DNA from: Arsenophonus sp052174495
GTDB lineage: Bacteria > Pseudomonadota > Gammaproteobacteria > Enterobacterales > Enterobacteriaceae
DNA length: 64,000 bases
Direction of reading: 5' to 3'
NCBI GenBank assembly: GCA_052174495.1
Contig: JBQMRR010000029.1
Span: forward strand, 1 to 64,000
Both the position numbers and the translations under genes were made by a program. The first letter of the stretch is position 1; every line of letters starts with the position of its first letter. The notes beneath the pieces are model-generated. The model did not search any database, was not told the origin of the DNA, and saw only the letters and a program-made list of their open reading frames with translations. This document shows, one piece after another, positions 35,050-46,684 of the stretch.

Positions 35050-35874
35050 ATGCAATTTTCTAAAATGCATGGTTTAGGTAATAATTTTATGATGGTAGAT
35101 GCCATTACTCAAAATGTTTATTTTTCTTCTGAGCTTATTTGTCGTTTATCAGATAAAAATAAAGGGATTGGATTTGATCAGCTTTTAGTTGTTGAAGCGC
35201 CTTATGATCCTGATTTTGATTTTCATTATCGTATTTTTAATGCTGATGGTAGTGAAGTAGCTCAATGTGGTAATGGTGCCCGTTGTTTTGCTCGTTTTGT
35301 TCGTCTTAAAAAATTAACCAATAAACGTGATATCAAGGTAAGTACTCAATCTGGCAAATTGATGTTATCAGTAGCAGAAAATGAAGATGTTTGTGTTAAT
35401 ATGGGAATTCCAGAGTTTAACCCAAATAAAATAATATTTAAAGCGCAAAAATCTGAAAGAACTTATTTAATTAGAACTAAACAAGAAGCAATATTATGTG
35501 GTGTAGTTTCTATTGGCAATCCTCATTGTGTATTACAGGTTGAAGATATTGACACTGCTAAAGTTGCTTTATTAGGGCCTATACTTGAAAACCATGAATG
35601 TTTTCCTGAGCGAGCTAATATAGGATTTATGCAGATTATTGATCATGAGCATATTCGATTACGTGTCCATGAACGAGGTGTAGGAGAAACACAGGCTTGT
35701 GGAAGTGGTGCCTGTGCTGCTGTTGCTATTGGTATCCAGCAAGGTTTATTAAGAAAAAATGTCTCTGTTGATTTACCTGGTGGCATGCTAAAAATTCGTT
35801 GGAATGGATTTGGTCATCCTCTATTTATGATAGGCTCTGCAACACACGTTTATGATGGTGTTATTCATTTCTAA
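35050..35874 (+). CDS. dapF: Diaminopimelate epimerase
   Basis: Complete 274-residue enzyme that interconverts LL- and meso-diaminopimelate, giving the peptidoglycan cross-linking residue and the lysine precursor. The two catalytic cysteines are in place: Cys73 in AQCGNGARC and the second near residue 217 in ETQACGSGACAA. The substrate-binding HGLGNNF start and NPHCV motif are present. Length equals the E. coli enzyme. It lies between lptM and yigA. Retention points to the symbiont making its own cell wall, supplying lysine, or both. Confidence 0.98.
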   Translation: MQFSKMHGLGNNFMMVDAITQNVYFSSELICRLSDKNKGIGFDQLLVVEAPYDPDFDFHYRIFNADGSEVAQCGNGARCFARFVRLKKLTNKRDIKVSTQSGKLMLSVAENEDVCVNMGIPEFNPNKIIFKAQKSERTYLIRTKQEAILCGVVSIGNPHCVLQVEDIDTAKVALLGPILENHECFPERANIGFMQIIDHEHIRLRVHERGVGETQACGSGACAAVAIGIQQGLLRKNVSVDLPGGMLKIRWNGFGHPLFMIGSATHVYDGVIHF

Positions 35875-35901
35875 GTTTTGTTTGTTTAAGAGGTCTTTTT
35901 T

Positions 35902-36645
35902 ATGGATAAAAAAAAAGCAACATTTGATCCTAAACCTCTGTTAGATGATCAGACAGTCGTGGAATATCTAAAAAGTAATCCTCATTTTTTTATTCGCAAT
36001 GCACCTGATGTTGAACAGATACGGGTTCCTCATTCAGTTCATCACGCAGTTTCATTAGTTGAATGGTCCATGAAACGTCAACGAGTTTATATCAAAAATC
36101 TAGAACAGAGTATGCAATTATTGATTGAACAAGCTCGCAATAATGAAATACTATTTCATCAAATATTAAAGTTAGTTATTCAACTAACAACAGCTGATAG
36201 TTTTGTCGATTTTCAGGAACGTTTACATACCTGGTCAAGAAACTTTGGTTTAAGTGGTGCTTATGTTCGCTTATTTAGCGAATGTTGGCAACTAGGTGTG
36301 CCGATAATGAATACGCAAAAAGTTATGATTTCTCGTCAGGCATTTGAGCCTGTTCGTATTCAGAGATTTGGTGAAAAAAATCATTATCTTGGTACGTTAA
36401 ATAATCCAGAAATATTATTATTAATACCAGACGCAAATCATGTCGGTTCTGTAGCTATCTCTTTATTAGGGATATATGGTAATTTAGGGATGCTGATCTT
36501 TAACAGTTTGGATATTCAACATTATCAAAAGGGAATGGGAACAACGATGCTTGACCATTTAGCTAAATTATTACCTGATCTGCTTTTGCGCTGGATAACT
36601 CCGTGCATAAATTCAACACAACAAAGCTTTCCGGCAGCCAATTAA
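35902..36645 (+). CDS. yigA: DUF484-family protein YigA
   Basis: Complete 247-residue protein of the DUF484 family (E. coli YigA, 235 residues). The GAF-like fold is of unknown function. It always or nearly always lies between dapF and xerC. The conserved start VVEYLKSNPHFFIRN, the helical VSLVEWSMKRQR, and the block ISRQAFEPVRIQRFGEKNHY followed by YLGTLN are all present. RBS AAGAGG lies 8 bases before ATG. The operon partner xerC, overlapping its stop, is dead, so its job cannot depend wholly on XerC. Confidence 0.93.
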   Translation: MDKKKATFDPKPLLDDQTVVEYLKSNPHFFIRNAPDVEQIRVPHSVHHAVSLVEWSMKRQRVYIKNLEQSMQLLIEQARNNEILFHQILKLVIQLTTADSFVDFQERLHTWSRNFGLSGAYVRLFSECWQLGVPIMNTQKVMISRQAFEPVRIQRFGEKNHYLGTLNNPEILLLIPDANHVGSVAISLLGIYGNLGMLIFNSLDIQHYQKGMGTTMLDHLAKLLPDLLLRWITPCINSTQQSFPAAN

Positions 36646-37525
36646 CGATTTTTGCGTTACTTATCTGCAGTGAGTGGCAGCTATAAAATCACTGACGATT
36701 ATTATCGTCAATATAAATTGTAGTATTAATAAATATGGCTATAAAGATAAATATCAATGATTGAAAGCAATTAAAAATATTACATATTCATATGATGAAT
36801 GAAAAGTGTCATCGACAAGGATTTCAGGCATCAAGTCTTGCTTTATATTTTTAGTATTAAGACGGTTTTAATTGATTAGTTGAGAAGAGTAATATTAACA
36901 GTTAATTCAGCTAAAACCGTTAGAACACCGAAAATAAACGTCATTTACTAAAAAATCGATATAGATAAAATTAATAAATTGCTAAATATTGATTTAGCAG
37001 ATCCGTTATTTATACGTGATAGGAACTATATTAAAGGTGATGTATGGCGCGGGTTATGTGTTTAACTAAACTGGTTAATTTAAATTTCTAACATTTGAAT
37101 TTATCCAGTAATGATTTTTTTATAGAAAAAGACAGCAAAGAATGAAAACTACCATTAGGATGTATAGCTATATAATGATCAAATTATTGGCTTGAAATAC
37201 GCTACAGAAATATGTTAAGCAGAATGAAACTGTTTTTATTTTAATTTAAAAAGAAAATGTATTTCTTGTTTGTAATGTACGAGACATTTTGCATTATGGG
37301 GAATTATTAGAATGGTAGAAGCCATATGAATTTATACAAACTTTGTTACTCTTTTTACTACTCATATCATTCTGCAATCAGGTAGCAATTTGAGGGCAGT
37401 TCAAGAATTAGTAGAACATTTAATTTTCTAGCACCTAACTTTATACTCATCTAGAATTTTAGAATTTAGCCAAGATAATTTATGATGTAACTCATTTAAT
37501 AGAAAAAATGGAGAAATCTTAAATA
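36640..37525 (+). pseudogene. xerC: xerC (tyrosine recombinase), degenerate
   Basis: Relic of the site-specific recombinase that with XerD resolves chromosome dimers at dif. RFLRYLSAVSG begins it, and KINKLLNIDLADPLFIRD near 36970 matches MNRLLDIDINDPLAVRD. The catalytic HKLRHSFATHML region has become TLFTTHIIL. NLRAVQELVEHL near 37390 matches LRGVQELLGHANL. Stops throughout; the active-site Arg-His context is destroyed. Confidence 0.87.
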
Positions 37526-38089
37526 CGCTTTTATCGGAAATTAACTTCTATTGCGCAGGTGATTATCTTTGATTTGCATGATATATTTATAATAATCGCT
37601 ACGTTAATTGCTAAACTGAATAGCAATTATTAACCTTTATTTGTTATTATGGCGAGATTGCTTTAAAAACTTCAATTTATCAATTTAAAAATTATCTAAC
37701 GTTAGATATTAACTACTATCCTGAAATCTGTCACATGCTAAATACTGGCATGTTAGTTGTTAACAGTGAAAGTATTACTTTATTATGATTATAATGAAGA
37801 AGAACTCTGCTCCTGACAATATAATGGTACACTTTCTTATTGACGTAGTTAAATTATAATTTAAAAATTAATCTATAAAACCTTATCTATCTTAGCTAAG
37901 TAGATTCTACTAGCGGTTATTATTAATGCCAATACAGATCTTTATCCTTCTGAATAAAACAATTATTTTAATTTTCTTTAAAGCTGGTTAAAGAAAACGA
38001 TATAACTCGTATAGTGATACGTATCATTTTATCCTGCAGAATTTAATATTGAATTAAATAAAATTTGCATGTCAGTCATGATTTAACAA
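37520..38089 (+). pseudogene. yigB: yigB (HAD phosphatase, FMN hydrolase), degenerate
   Basis: Relic of the HAD-superfamily phosphatase YigB. FYRKLTSIAQVIIFDLHD near 37530 matches FYRPLGRISALTFDLDD, so the nucleophile motif DxD has become DLH. CHMLNTGMLVVNS near 37730 and the region after it are ruined. It is cut by an IS256 copy, and no C-terminal part is seen beyond. Confidence 0.75.
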
Positions 38090-39465
38090 ATTATTAATTA
38101 ATCTGTGTATGATAGTTAAATTTTGCTCTTATATTTCATAAATCTATTATCCATCCTTAAATTAATGTTATTTACAAACAGTAGGTCAACAGCTTTAATC
38201 CTCTGATTCAATTCCAGATTTTCTGAGCAGATTGCACCAGTATTAAATACTATTTAATGGTTATTTCTTAACTATAGTTTCTTTCGCGCTTCGATTTCAT
38301 AGTCTTACCTCTCAGAAAAGCGATTCAATCGAATTGTCGTTCTTGTTAACGTTTTATATGCAGTGTACTAATGGGAAGTCATAGAAATACTAGCAATTCT
38401 TCTAGATTTTTCTTCAGCTTTTTTATCGTTGCAGAATATGCTAAAAACCCTCCCAACAAATATCAAGGGTTTTATTACGGTATTGCAACTCTTTGGTAGA
38501 TAGATTTTTTGAAGTTCACCTTAACTTTCAGTGCTTCATGTCTTTTGAAAATGAAGTTAGAACATTAGCTATTTTGCATAGCTAACAGCGTTAATGTTGC
38601 GCGCACCTAGGAATATCTTTGCCATTGCATTCCAAAAATTAATAGCATCATCTCTCTCTCGTAGTAACTCTGGATTGTACGCTTAAGTCACGCGCTCGTA
38701 GCTGATTGAGGAGTTCAGACAATTTTTACTTCTGCTCTTAATAACTATCTTTGATGATAATTACTTTTTAAATCTATGTGCAGTTACGTAATAATGAGGA
38801 GCAAGGAAAGGCGAACACCTTCCCTAACAAAATGACATTATGGTTTTCAGTTAAAAAATAAACGTAACGCATATCTATCACAAATAATGCATCGCCATTG
38901 CCTATGTTTTTCAAGCTATTGCTGTTTTAGTTTGCTGATTATACTGGGACAGAAATCATGTACTTTTCATCAAAAAAACCTAAAACTTTATGAAAATCCT
39001 CGGCGGAGGTATGCGCCCCCTTATCGGATATCCCATAGTAACAACTCTTTACGGTTTTTACACGCTTATATAAGGAGGTAAAAGCGAGCTATTGAAATAT
39101 ATTTTTTGCTGCTGTTATCTTCTGGTTTAGGAACTTTAATCTCAACATCACCAATACCTGTTTGTATTATTGGCTGTAGTAAATAACCGTTACAAATGGC
39201 GATTATCATGATTGTCGATAAGTCAGTATTCAATACGTCTTTGAGCTCCCCCCTCAACAACAGTGCTATCACCTCCCTGAGATTATTACGAATAAGTTCA
39301 TGTAAGGGATCGCAGGTAATCTCTGATTCCATGAATATCTGTAGGCTAAACTTTTATGGCATATAATCTCTACATTGTTGAAATTGTTCATGAAATAAAT
39401 TATTAAAATATTCCACTATCTCTGAAATCTAATTCACTAGAAATAAATATAATTCTGATTTGATA
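38090..39465 (-). mobile_element. IS256-family element, degenerate (best-read copy)
   Basis: The minus-strand 88-codon piece at 39066-39332 identifies the family: ITCDPLHELIRNNLREVI and IIQTGIGDVEIKVPKPED are the N-terminal hallmarks of IS256-type transposases. The right end reads AGAAATAAATATAATTC, while the left end is decayed and placed approximately. The rest of the transposase is broken. It lies between yigB and uvrD relics. Confidence 0.85.
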
Positions 39466-39677
39466 ATAGATATTTAAAGTGTTTTAGGTAGTGATATAAA
39501 AGCTTGCTGCTTAATACTAAAATAGCAACTTAATAATCATTAATCAAAATAACATATTACCTCATATTGAGATTACTGGTTTAGTTTTTCACTCATTACG
39601 CTGATATAATCTTCTGATCTGGCTAAAAATTTAGTAGTGATTTATTAATTATTCTCTTAATTTAATAATAACTATAA

Positions 39678-41838
39678 ATGCCTCATATTTACTTGAAAAT
39701 TTAAATAATAAGTAACGTGATGCTGTTGCTACATCTCGAATAAATATGTTAATATTTACCGGCGCGGGTACTAGCAAAATATGAGCACTAGTTCATCAAA
39801 TAGCCTGGTTACTAATGGCTAATAAGGTTTTTCCTTTCTCGATTATAGAGGTGATGTTTACCAATAAAGTGACGGCTAAGATGTGTCATCGTATTGATGG
39901 GATATTATGTAATGATTAAAACGATATTATGTGGGTAGGAACTTTTCATGGCCTAACACATCGTCTATTGCGAGCACACTATTTAGATGCAATCTACTCT
40001 ACAAGATTTTCAAATTTTAGGTAGTGTTGATTAATATCGTTTATTACGTAGAAATATCAAGCTCATCAATCTAAATAAAAATAAATGCTCACCACATCAG
40101 GCTATCTGGTGCATCAATGCAAAAAAAAGATAAAGGGCTTGCAGCCACAACATATTAAAAGTTATGACAATCTAAGAGAGATGATTTGGCTATGAGTTTA
40201 TAAGGCTTATCAAGAAGCGTATGATCGAGCTGGATTAGTTGATTTTACTGAACTTGTATTGAGTTTCTATGAATTGTGGCTGAATAAACCTTATATACTA
40301 CAATATTATCGTAAACGTTTTACTAATTTTTAGTTGATGAATTATAAGATACTAATTGTATCCAGTATTCCTGGATACGTGTTTTAGCTGGTGATACAGG
40401 TAAAGTGATAATTGTTAGCGATGATGATCAGTCAATTTATGGTTGTCGTGGTGCACAGGTAAAATATTTAATGTTTTTGTAACATTTCCTGCAACAGAAA
40501 TTATCCGGCTTGAACAAAATCATTATTCGACTAACAATATCTTGAAGTCAGCTAATGCACTGATTGCCAATAATAATAACCGATTAAAAAATCCCTGGAC
40601 AGGAAGAGAGAAGATGGTGAACTTATTTCTCTTTATTGTACTTTTAATGAATTAGATAAAGCGTCTTATGTTGTTAGTCGTATTAAGCAATGGCATGAGA
40701 AAGGTGGCTCTTTAAAAGAGTGTGCAATTCTTTATCGCAGCAATAGACAATCACGATTACTTGAAGAGGTCTCGTTGCAGTCTTTAATTCCTTATCGTAT
40801 TTATGGCGGCAGTACTTTTTGAGAAGCAGGAAATTAAAGACGCGCCTTCTTACTTTACGTTTGGTTTCTAACTATAATGATTATGTATCATTTGAACGAG
40901 TGGTTAATATACCAATGTGCGGCATAAGGTAAATGAACATTAGATGTTGTATTCATAAAACACATGAAAACAAATCATTCTTTGAATGAGTTGTAAGTAT
41001 TTATTAGCTGAAAAGTCCTTGTTGATCAAGGCTGCAGTAGCTATTGAACGGGTTTCTTAAGTTAATTGAGTCTTTGACTAAAGAAATGATGTTATATGCT
41101 GTTATATCTACAATTGATCACGTGATTCGCGACTTAGATTTGCAAACAATGTACCAGTATGGAAAATGCGAAAAGCACGAGCGCGAATTCAAAACTTTCA
41201 GGAGTTAGTGATCGTGCTTTTCGTTATTTTAGTTATCAAGAAGAAGATTAAAATCTAATGCTACTACAAGCATTTTTATCTTATACTGCGTTGAAATTCG
41301 GTGAAGGTAAGGTAGAACTACATCAAGATGCAGTTCAGTTAATTATTCTATATTCGGCAAAAGGTCTAGAGTTTCCATTAGTTTTTATTGTTGGTATGGA
41401 AGAAGGTATGATCCCAAGTCAGATGAGTGTGGAAGAGAGCGAATAACTGACAGAAGAACGACGGTTAGTTTATATTGGATTGACACGAGCGATGGAGAAA
41501 TTGACGCTCAATTATGCAGAAAGTTGTTAATTATATGGCAAGGAAGTTTACCATCGCCCTTCGCATTTTATTACTGAATTACCGGCAGAATGTATTGATG
41601 AAATTTGTTTACGCAAAAGAGTTTCACGCACTATTACCTATGAGCAACTTGTTACTTTAATTAATCAAGGTAATAATAGTTATCCATTAAGCATCATAAG
41701 TTTATCATCCTAAGTTTGGTGAAGGAACTATTATTAATTTGGAAAGGAATACTGACCGTTGTCGCTTACAAGTAGATTTTTAGGACTAAGGGATTAAAAG
41801 GCTGGTTGCAGCTTATTCAAAATTAGAATTTCAATAAA
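39678..41838 (+). pseudogene. uvrD: uvrD (DNA helicase II), degenerate
   Basis: Relic of the SF1 helicase of nucleotide-excision and mismatch repair. AYLLENLNNK then FTGAGTSKI (Walker A AGAGSGKT, broken) near 39760. MWVGTFHGLTHRLLRAHYLD near 39930, IIVSDDDQSIYGCRGAQV-like residues near 40415, and a 62-codon piece near 41258 containing SAKGLEFPLVFIVGMEEG. It ends WLVAAYSKLE near 41820. Full span, many stops. Confidence 0.92.
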
Positions 41839-41919
41839 GAATACTTGAAGTATAAGGATTTTGTTATTAATTAACTGTCTATTTTTACTAATTAAAGTTC
41901 AATGAGGTAGAATAATATT

Positions 41920-42850
41920 CTACTAGCATTTAAATTAAACAAACACTGCTTGTTTCGTCTTGAGCTCAATAAAAGTGAAAAACTGATAGATATGCGGTAT
42001 GGGTTGATTTAATAGATCCTAATAAAAAATAACGACAAGCAGTGAAAACTGAATTGAGACAATTATTAGTAACTGTATCTGAATTAATCGATATTGAAGC
42101 ATCAGCTCGATTTTTTGAAGATGAAGATGATTTTTACATATTGATTCATTTTTTATTATCAAGATAACGATGAACATGCTAGTAATTCGACGGTTGCTTT
42201 TATATTTTATGCTGGCCGTTTATGTACATTACAGGAGCGTGATTTGCGGGCTTTTCGTTTATATCTCGTATACCTTAAAGAAATCAAAAGCTAATCGATA
42301 ATAATGCTTATAAGTTATTTTTAGATTTATTTGAAACTAAAGTTGAATGACTTGTTGATGTAATAGAAAATATTCTAGCGTATTGGAATCGTTAAGTCGA
42401 ATTATTCTGGAAGGTCAACAAGATAATGAGTTTAATAACGCACTCACTAATTTAGCAGAACAAGAAGATATTGGCTGGAAAGTGCGATTGTGTTTAATGG
42501 ATAAACAGCGAGCATTAAATTTCTTGATCCGCTGGGCAAGATTGCTAGTAGGTCAATTAAAGAAAGAAAGAAATATTTTAGGTGATATTGAATTATTGTT
42601 ACTTCATAATGAAGTACTTTTTCAAAAATAAACTTTCTTATAGAAGTGCCGATTGGTTTTATTAATATTGAACAGAGTCAGATTATTAAAATTTTCTCCG
42701 TTGTTTCTGTAGTTTTTTATCGCCAACACTAGTGGCGTCCAGTTATATGGTATGAATTTTTAATTTATATCTGAATTAGGCTGGCGTTTTGGCTATTCAG
42801 CGGTAATTATATTAATGATTATTGTTTGGTTGGTACCTTTCTTTATTTTA
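41920..42850 (+). pseudogene. corA: corA (Mg2+/Co2+ channel), degenerate
   Basis: Relic of the CorA magnesium channel that follows uvrD in E. coli. IDIEASARFFEDEDDFYI lies near 42090. An open 82-codon piece near 42383 reads ESLSRIILEGQQDNEFNNAL with DIGWKVRLCLMDKQRAL. LSPTLVASSYMV near 42722 keeps the shape of the pore region, but the GMN signature is lost by frameshift. Nonfunctional. Confidence 0.92.
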
Positions 42851-42899
42851 AACGTAAAATTGGTTCTGAATTTATCAGATAAATAGAGATAATTTTGAG

Positions 42900-43435
42900 C
42901 AAAGTAAAAGCTCAGCTTGATAACATAAGCTTTATATGACATTTATTTAAAATAAATTTTTATTATAGATTTGTGGTTTGGTTATTATTATTTTAACCCA
43001 CTAAATAAATGACTATGTTTGTTGCTATATATTTATTTTTCATTATATATTTTTCATTATACAATTTGGCTAGGCAATGGAGATTTTATTACCTGTGCAA
43101 ATAATTTTCATTTGCAATAAAATTTTTATACTCCAATCTGGATGCAGTTAATTAATATAAAATTAATAGTATTAATGCTTGATGAGTTCTTATAAGCGCT
43201 TCTTTAGAAAATAAAGTTATTTAATTAATCTATTACTAATATAAACTAATCCGATAGTAATATCTAACATCGAAGCAATTACATTATTATGTAAGGTTTT
43301 CTCTTTAAAGTTTCTTATTAATTACGGTTTTTATTAAAAATTAACTTAATTTCAGTTTTATTAAAGGATAAAACCTTAAGATGTAATGATTGGTTAAATA
43401 ACATCTTTAATATATTTCTTAATTATAAGTTCTAT
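42900..43435 (-). pseudogene. Possible rarD relic, weak
   Basis: In E. coli rarD follows corA on the minus strand. Here the minus strand near 43200-43260 reads NNVIASMLDITIGLVYI, which resembles NNHHMLEASLGYFINP of RarD/EamA transporters. KLYNEKYIMKNKYIATNIV near 43040 could match FYGLVRKKIAVEAQTGM. The rest is unreadable. This rests on position plus one short match and may be wrong. Confidence 0.3.
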
Positions 43436-44607
43436 GCAGTTATTCTGACTTCTTATGTTATAGAGTTTCTGGAGATGCTGGGCATATCGTCCTATTGATT
43501 AATTTCATGGATAATTTCAACAACAGAGAGATGATATGTCATGAAAGTCTACCCTACAGGTATCTAGGGAAACTAGATATATTACCTTGATAATTAGATA
43601 AACTTATTTATCTGGTGTCAGAGGCACCTGATAGGCGCTGTTGTTAAGGATGAAATCGAAGCCATCCTGCAATAATATACTGAATACTGTTTTGTTGACG
43701 GGTATTCATGCTGTCAACCGTAACGGTTATTTGGCGCAAGGAACTCAATACAGAATAGAATTGGCATGTTGAGACTAAAGTACCTAAGATTATGGCATTT
43801 TATCAGAAGCGGAATATGTTTTAACGCTTGTTTCCACCTCTTTATTTAAAGTGTACAAAAAGCGTTAAAAAGTTTATACCATGGCTTACTCTGATAAAAC
43901 ATCTTCACCGCTGATTTTCATGAATTACTGGGCGCTCTTCTCAATAAGAAGAGCGTGGTCTTCTACTAGAATAGTACTATCAAGTAGGCTGAAATAGTAA
44001 TGATTTAAATAGTATTGCAATGCTGGCTGCATTATTTAAGCGATATGTGTTATGTTTATTTCTAGATCGAGGGCATAGCCTTCCTATCAAGGAAGGCGGC
44101 CGCCTGTGTGTTTGATTATTCATTAAGACATGCAAACAAAAGTTAAGGATGAGCTGCGGAGGAGAAGATTTGACTACCAGAGAGTTCTAATGCCGTAAAT
44201 AAAGCTTTTGTTGTTTTGTTAATAAGATTTTCAGCGTATCCTGCAGCAATAAAAAAGCCAAAGAAAGATTAAGAAAAATTACTGTATCCTACAACTTCTC
44301 ATGAAAGAAGAGAAGTTAAGCCATTAGCAAAAAGGACAATTCAATTAAATCAGCTTTTTATAACAGTGAGACCATGAAATTAATGTATGAAGAAGTATAG
44401 TTCAAGAAAACAACCCCCCCTTTAATAGCATTTAAAAGACTGAAACAGTCCACTCAGAATAGCTGGAATCCTATCCAGGGAATTTGAGCTACTAACCCCC
44501 CTGTGGAATAAACAATATATAATTTAAGAATGAAGAACAGGCTTCTGAAGTGTTAGAGTGGAACATTATATTCTAACTGTCATACATTAGATTTGTTAAT
44601 AACCCAG
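43436..44607 (+). mobile_element. IS256-family element, degenerate
   Basis: Left end CAGTTATTCTGACTTCTT, right end TTAGATTTGTTAATAAC, the family's terminal repeats in decayed form. Internal blocks parallel the copies at 45283 and 48507, including GTTGAGACTAAAGTACCTAA near 43769-43788, the DNA for the G-D-V-E-I-K-V-P-K motif. The frame is broken throughout. It lies at the junction between the trxA-corA block and grxD. Confidence 0.78.
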
Positions 44608-44635
44608 TTAAACCTGAATTATTTAAAAAATATTC

Positions 44636-44657
44636 CACTTCCGGAAATGGGGAAGTG
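44636..44657 (-). terminator. Rho-independent terminator after grxD
   Basis: A 7-bp stem, CACTTCC pairing with GGAAGTG, with an 8-base loop, followed on the minus strand by GAATATTTTTT. It starts about 26 bases past the grxD stop. Confidence 0.6.
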
Positions 44658-44682
44658 ACTACTTTGTATAAAGAATGTTTAA

Positions 44683-45030
44683 CTACTTAGCATCAGATTC
44701 TTTTGAAGTGCGATATTTATCAGCAATTGTGGTGATTAATTTTTGTAATTCCCCTTGCTGATACATATCAAGAATGATATCGCAACCTCCAATTAATTCA
44801 CCATGAACCCATAGCTGAGGAAATGTTGGCCAATTTGCATACTTAGGTAATTCACTACGAATATCAGGATTTTGCAAAATATCTATATAAGCAAAATGTT
44901 CACCACAAGCGGAAATAGCTTGAACGGCCTGAGCAGAGAAACCACAACTTGGAAATTTAGGTGAGCCTTTCATATATAAAAGAATTAAATTTTCTTTTAT
45001 CTGTCGTTCAATTTTTTCTATTGTCGTCAT
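44683..45030 (-). CDS. grxD: Monothiol glutaredoxin GrxD (Grx4)
   Basis: Complete 115-residue monothiol glutaredoxin, the E. coli length. The CGFS active site lies at Cys29-Ser32 (family motif PKFPSCGFSAQA). WPTFPQLWVHGELIGGCDII is the cis-proline and glutathione-binding region. These proteins bind a [2Fe-2S] cluster with glutathione and carry Fe-S clusters to targets, partnering BolA-type proteins. AAAGGAAAAAC precedes the ATG. It stands alone between two IS256 copies, away from its E. coli neighbours, so it was moved or stranded by rearrangement. Confidence 0.98.
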   Translation of the reverse strand: MTTIEKIERQIKENLILLYMKGSPKFPSCGFSAQAVQAISACGEHFAYIDILQNPDIRSELPKYANWPTFPQLWVHGELIGGCDIILDMYQQGELQKLITTIADKYRTSKESDAK

Positions 45031-45282
45031 TGTTTTTCCTTTAAAAGCTAAACTTATTAATTTGGTTCACCTTGTGAACATAATATTGATATAGAATATC
45101 ATTTTCTATTAATATATGATAATCTTTTATTAATATCTTTATTATATTCCAATTGTACTTAATAAAACTGATTAACTTACTTATTAAATTATCTATATAA
45201 AATGATAATTTTAATATGGTTATATTTTTAGTTATAAACTGATTGTGAATATAAATAAAAAACGAGTCTGCAATGATGTTCT

Positions 45283-46684
45283 TAGTTATGTTTATTTCTG
45301 ATATATAGAGTTTCAGAGATGAATGGCGTATCCTGCTGATTGATTTAATAAATGATTTCAATAACAGAGAAAAGATATATCATAATAATGTATCCTACAG
45401 ATAGATGTAAAATCAGATATTACCTACAATTTTTTTATGAATTTATCTGTAATTGTAACAATGGAGCTGCTAACAGTACTATTAAGGTGGAGCTCAAAAT
45501 CATAGTTGTAACAAGATTCTGAACTCTGCCTTATCTACGGATTTAATACGTCAACCATAACCCTTATTTTCTTCAGCGAATCATGAAAACACTGATATGA
45601 ACGATGTTGAGATTAAAGTGCCTAAGGTCAGGAGATTACAGTGGCAACAAGTAATATCACAACAGCTAGTGACTATATCGCCTTAGCTTAAGCGTATAAA
45701 AACATTCAAGAGTGGTGACATATAGCTATATATGTCTGTGAGGAGATAATCACTGGTGGTTTTTATGAAGCCATGATGCCGTTTTTCGATAAAAACAAAT
45801 GGTCTCTTACTAAATTCTATAAAAACTTAAATAGTAATGCTTTTAGAACATTGGCAATGCTATTGCTGCATGATTAAATGATATGCGTTATGTTTATTTC
45901 TTAGCTGAAGGCATATCCTTAGTTCTGCTAAGCATGCTAAATCGCCTTTGCCTGCTGCTAATTATCGGCATCATTACATGGACATAATAAGCTGCTATAG
46001 CTGCGCGTAAAAAGGGTTATTAAGAGTTAAAACTAACTGAGTCGAATTTCTTAAATTGCCTGCAAATACGGAACTTAACTGCATCTCTCAGGTTTATTAT
46101 AGTGGAATTGAAGGTCCACATTGTTTTAATAGAATGACAAAGATATTCCTGAGTGCACACAGCACTAACGTCATTAGCTACATAAAATAGCTAATGCATT
46201 GGTTTTATTTAACAAAGGCATATAATTGAAGTAATCAGGTAACCTGCCTAGAGCTTTCCTATTAGGAAGTCATAAATGGCTACTAACAAAATATTAAAGG
46301 TTTTGTTAGCAACGTTTTAAGCGAATCCTGAAGCGATAAAGAAGCTGAAGAAAGATTAAGAAGAGTTGTTGAAATTCTATCGCTTCCCATCATCGCACTG
46401 ACATTAATAAAAACGACGAATCTAATTTAGATATTGGATTTTACGTGATAGTATTAAGCTATGAAGCTAATACACAAAGTTGTGGATCAAAAAGCAATAT
46501 TTTCAATGGTATTTAAGTTGTTATCATCTGTTTAGAAAAGCTAAAATTGACTAAGAGGAGTTCAATTTTCTGTGACTCTGTTGGTAAACAATATCTAATT
46601 TAAGATGTAGAACAGAATTCATGAAGCATGAGAGTGGAACGTAGTTTGATCCGTCCGTCCATACAGTAGATTTACTAATAACTC
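45283..46684 (+). mobile_element. IS256-family element, degenerate, inserted in IS1595
   Basis: About 1.4 kb, from AGTTATGTTTATTTCT to TAGATTTACTAATAACTC, the clearest right terminus of the family here. Near 46370 the frame reads LLKFYRFPSS, matching the C-terminal FYDFPAEHW region of IS256-type transposases. Multiple stops. The right end lies inside a minus-strand IS1595 sequence. Confidence 0.8.

Noticed and set aside
45041..45361. Minus-strand 106-codon frame upstream of grxD
   Set aside because: Rich in Ile, Lys and Asn as expected from A+T-rich noncoding DNA. It runs into an IS256 terminus and has no ribosome site or recognisable motif.
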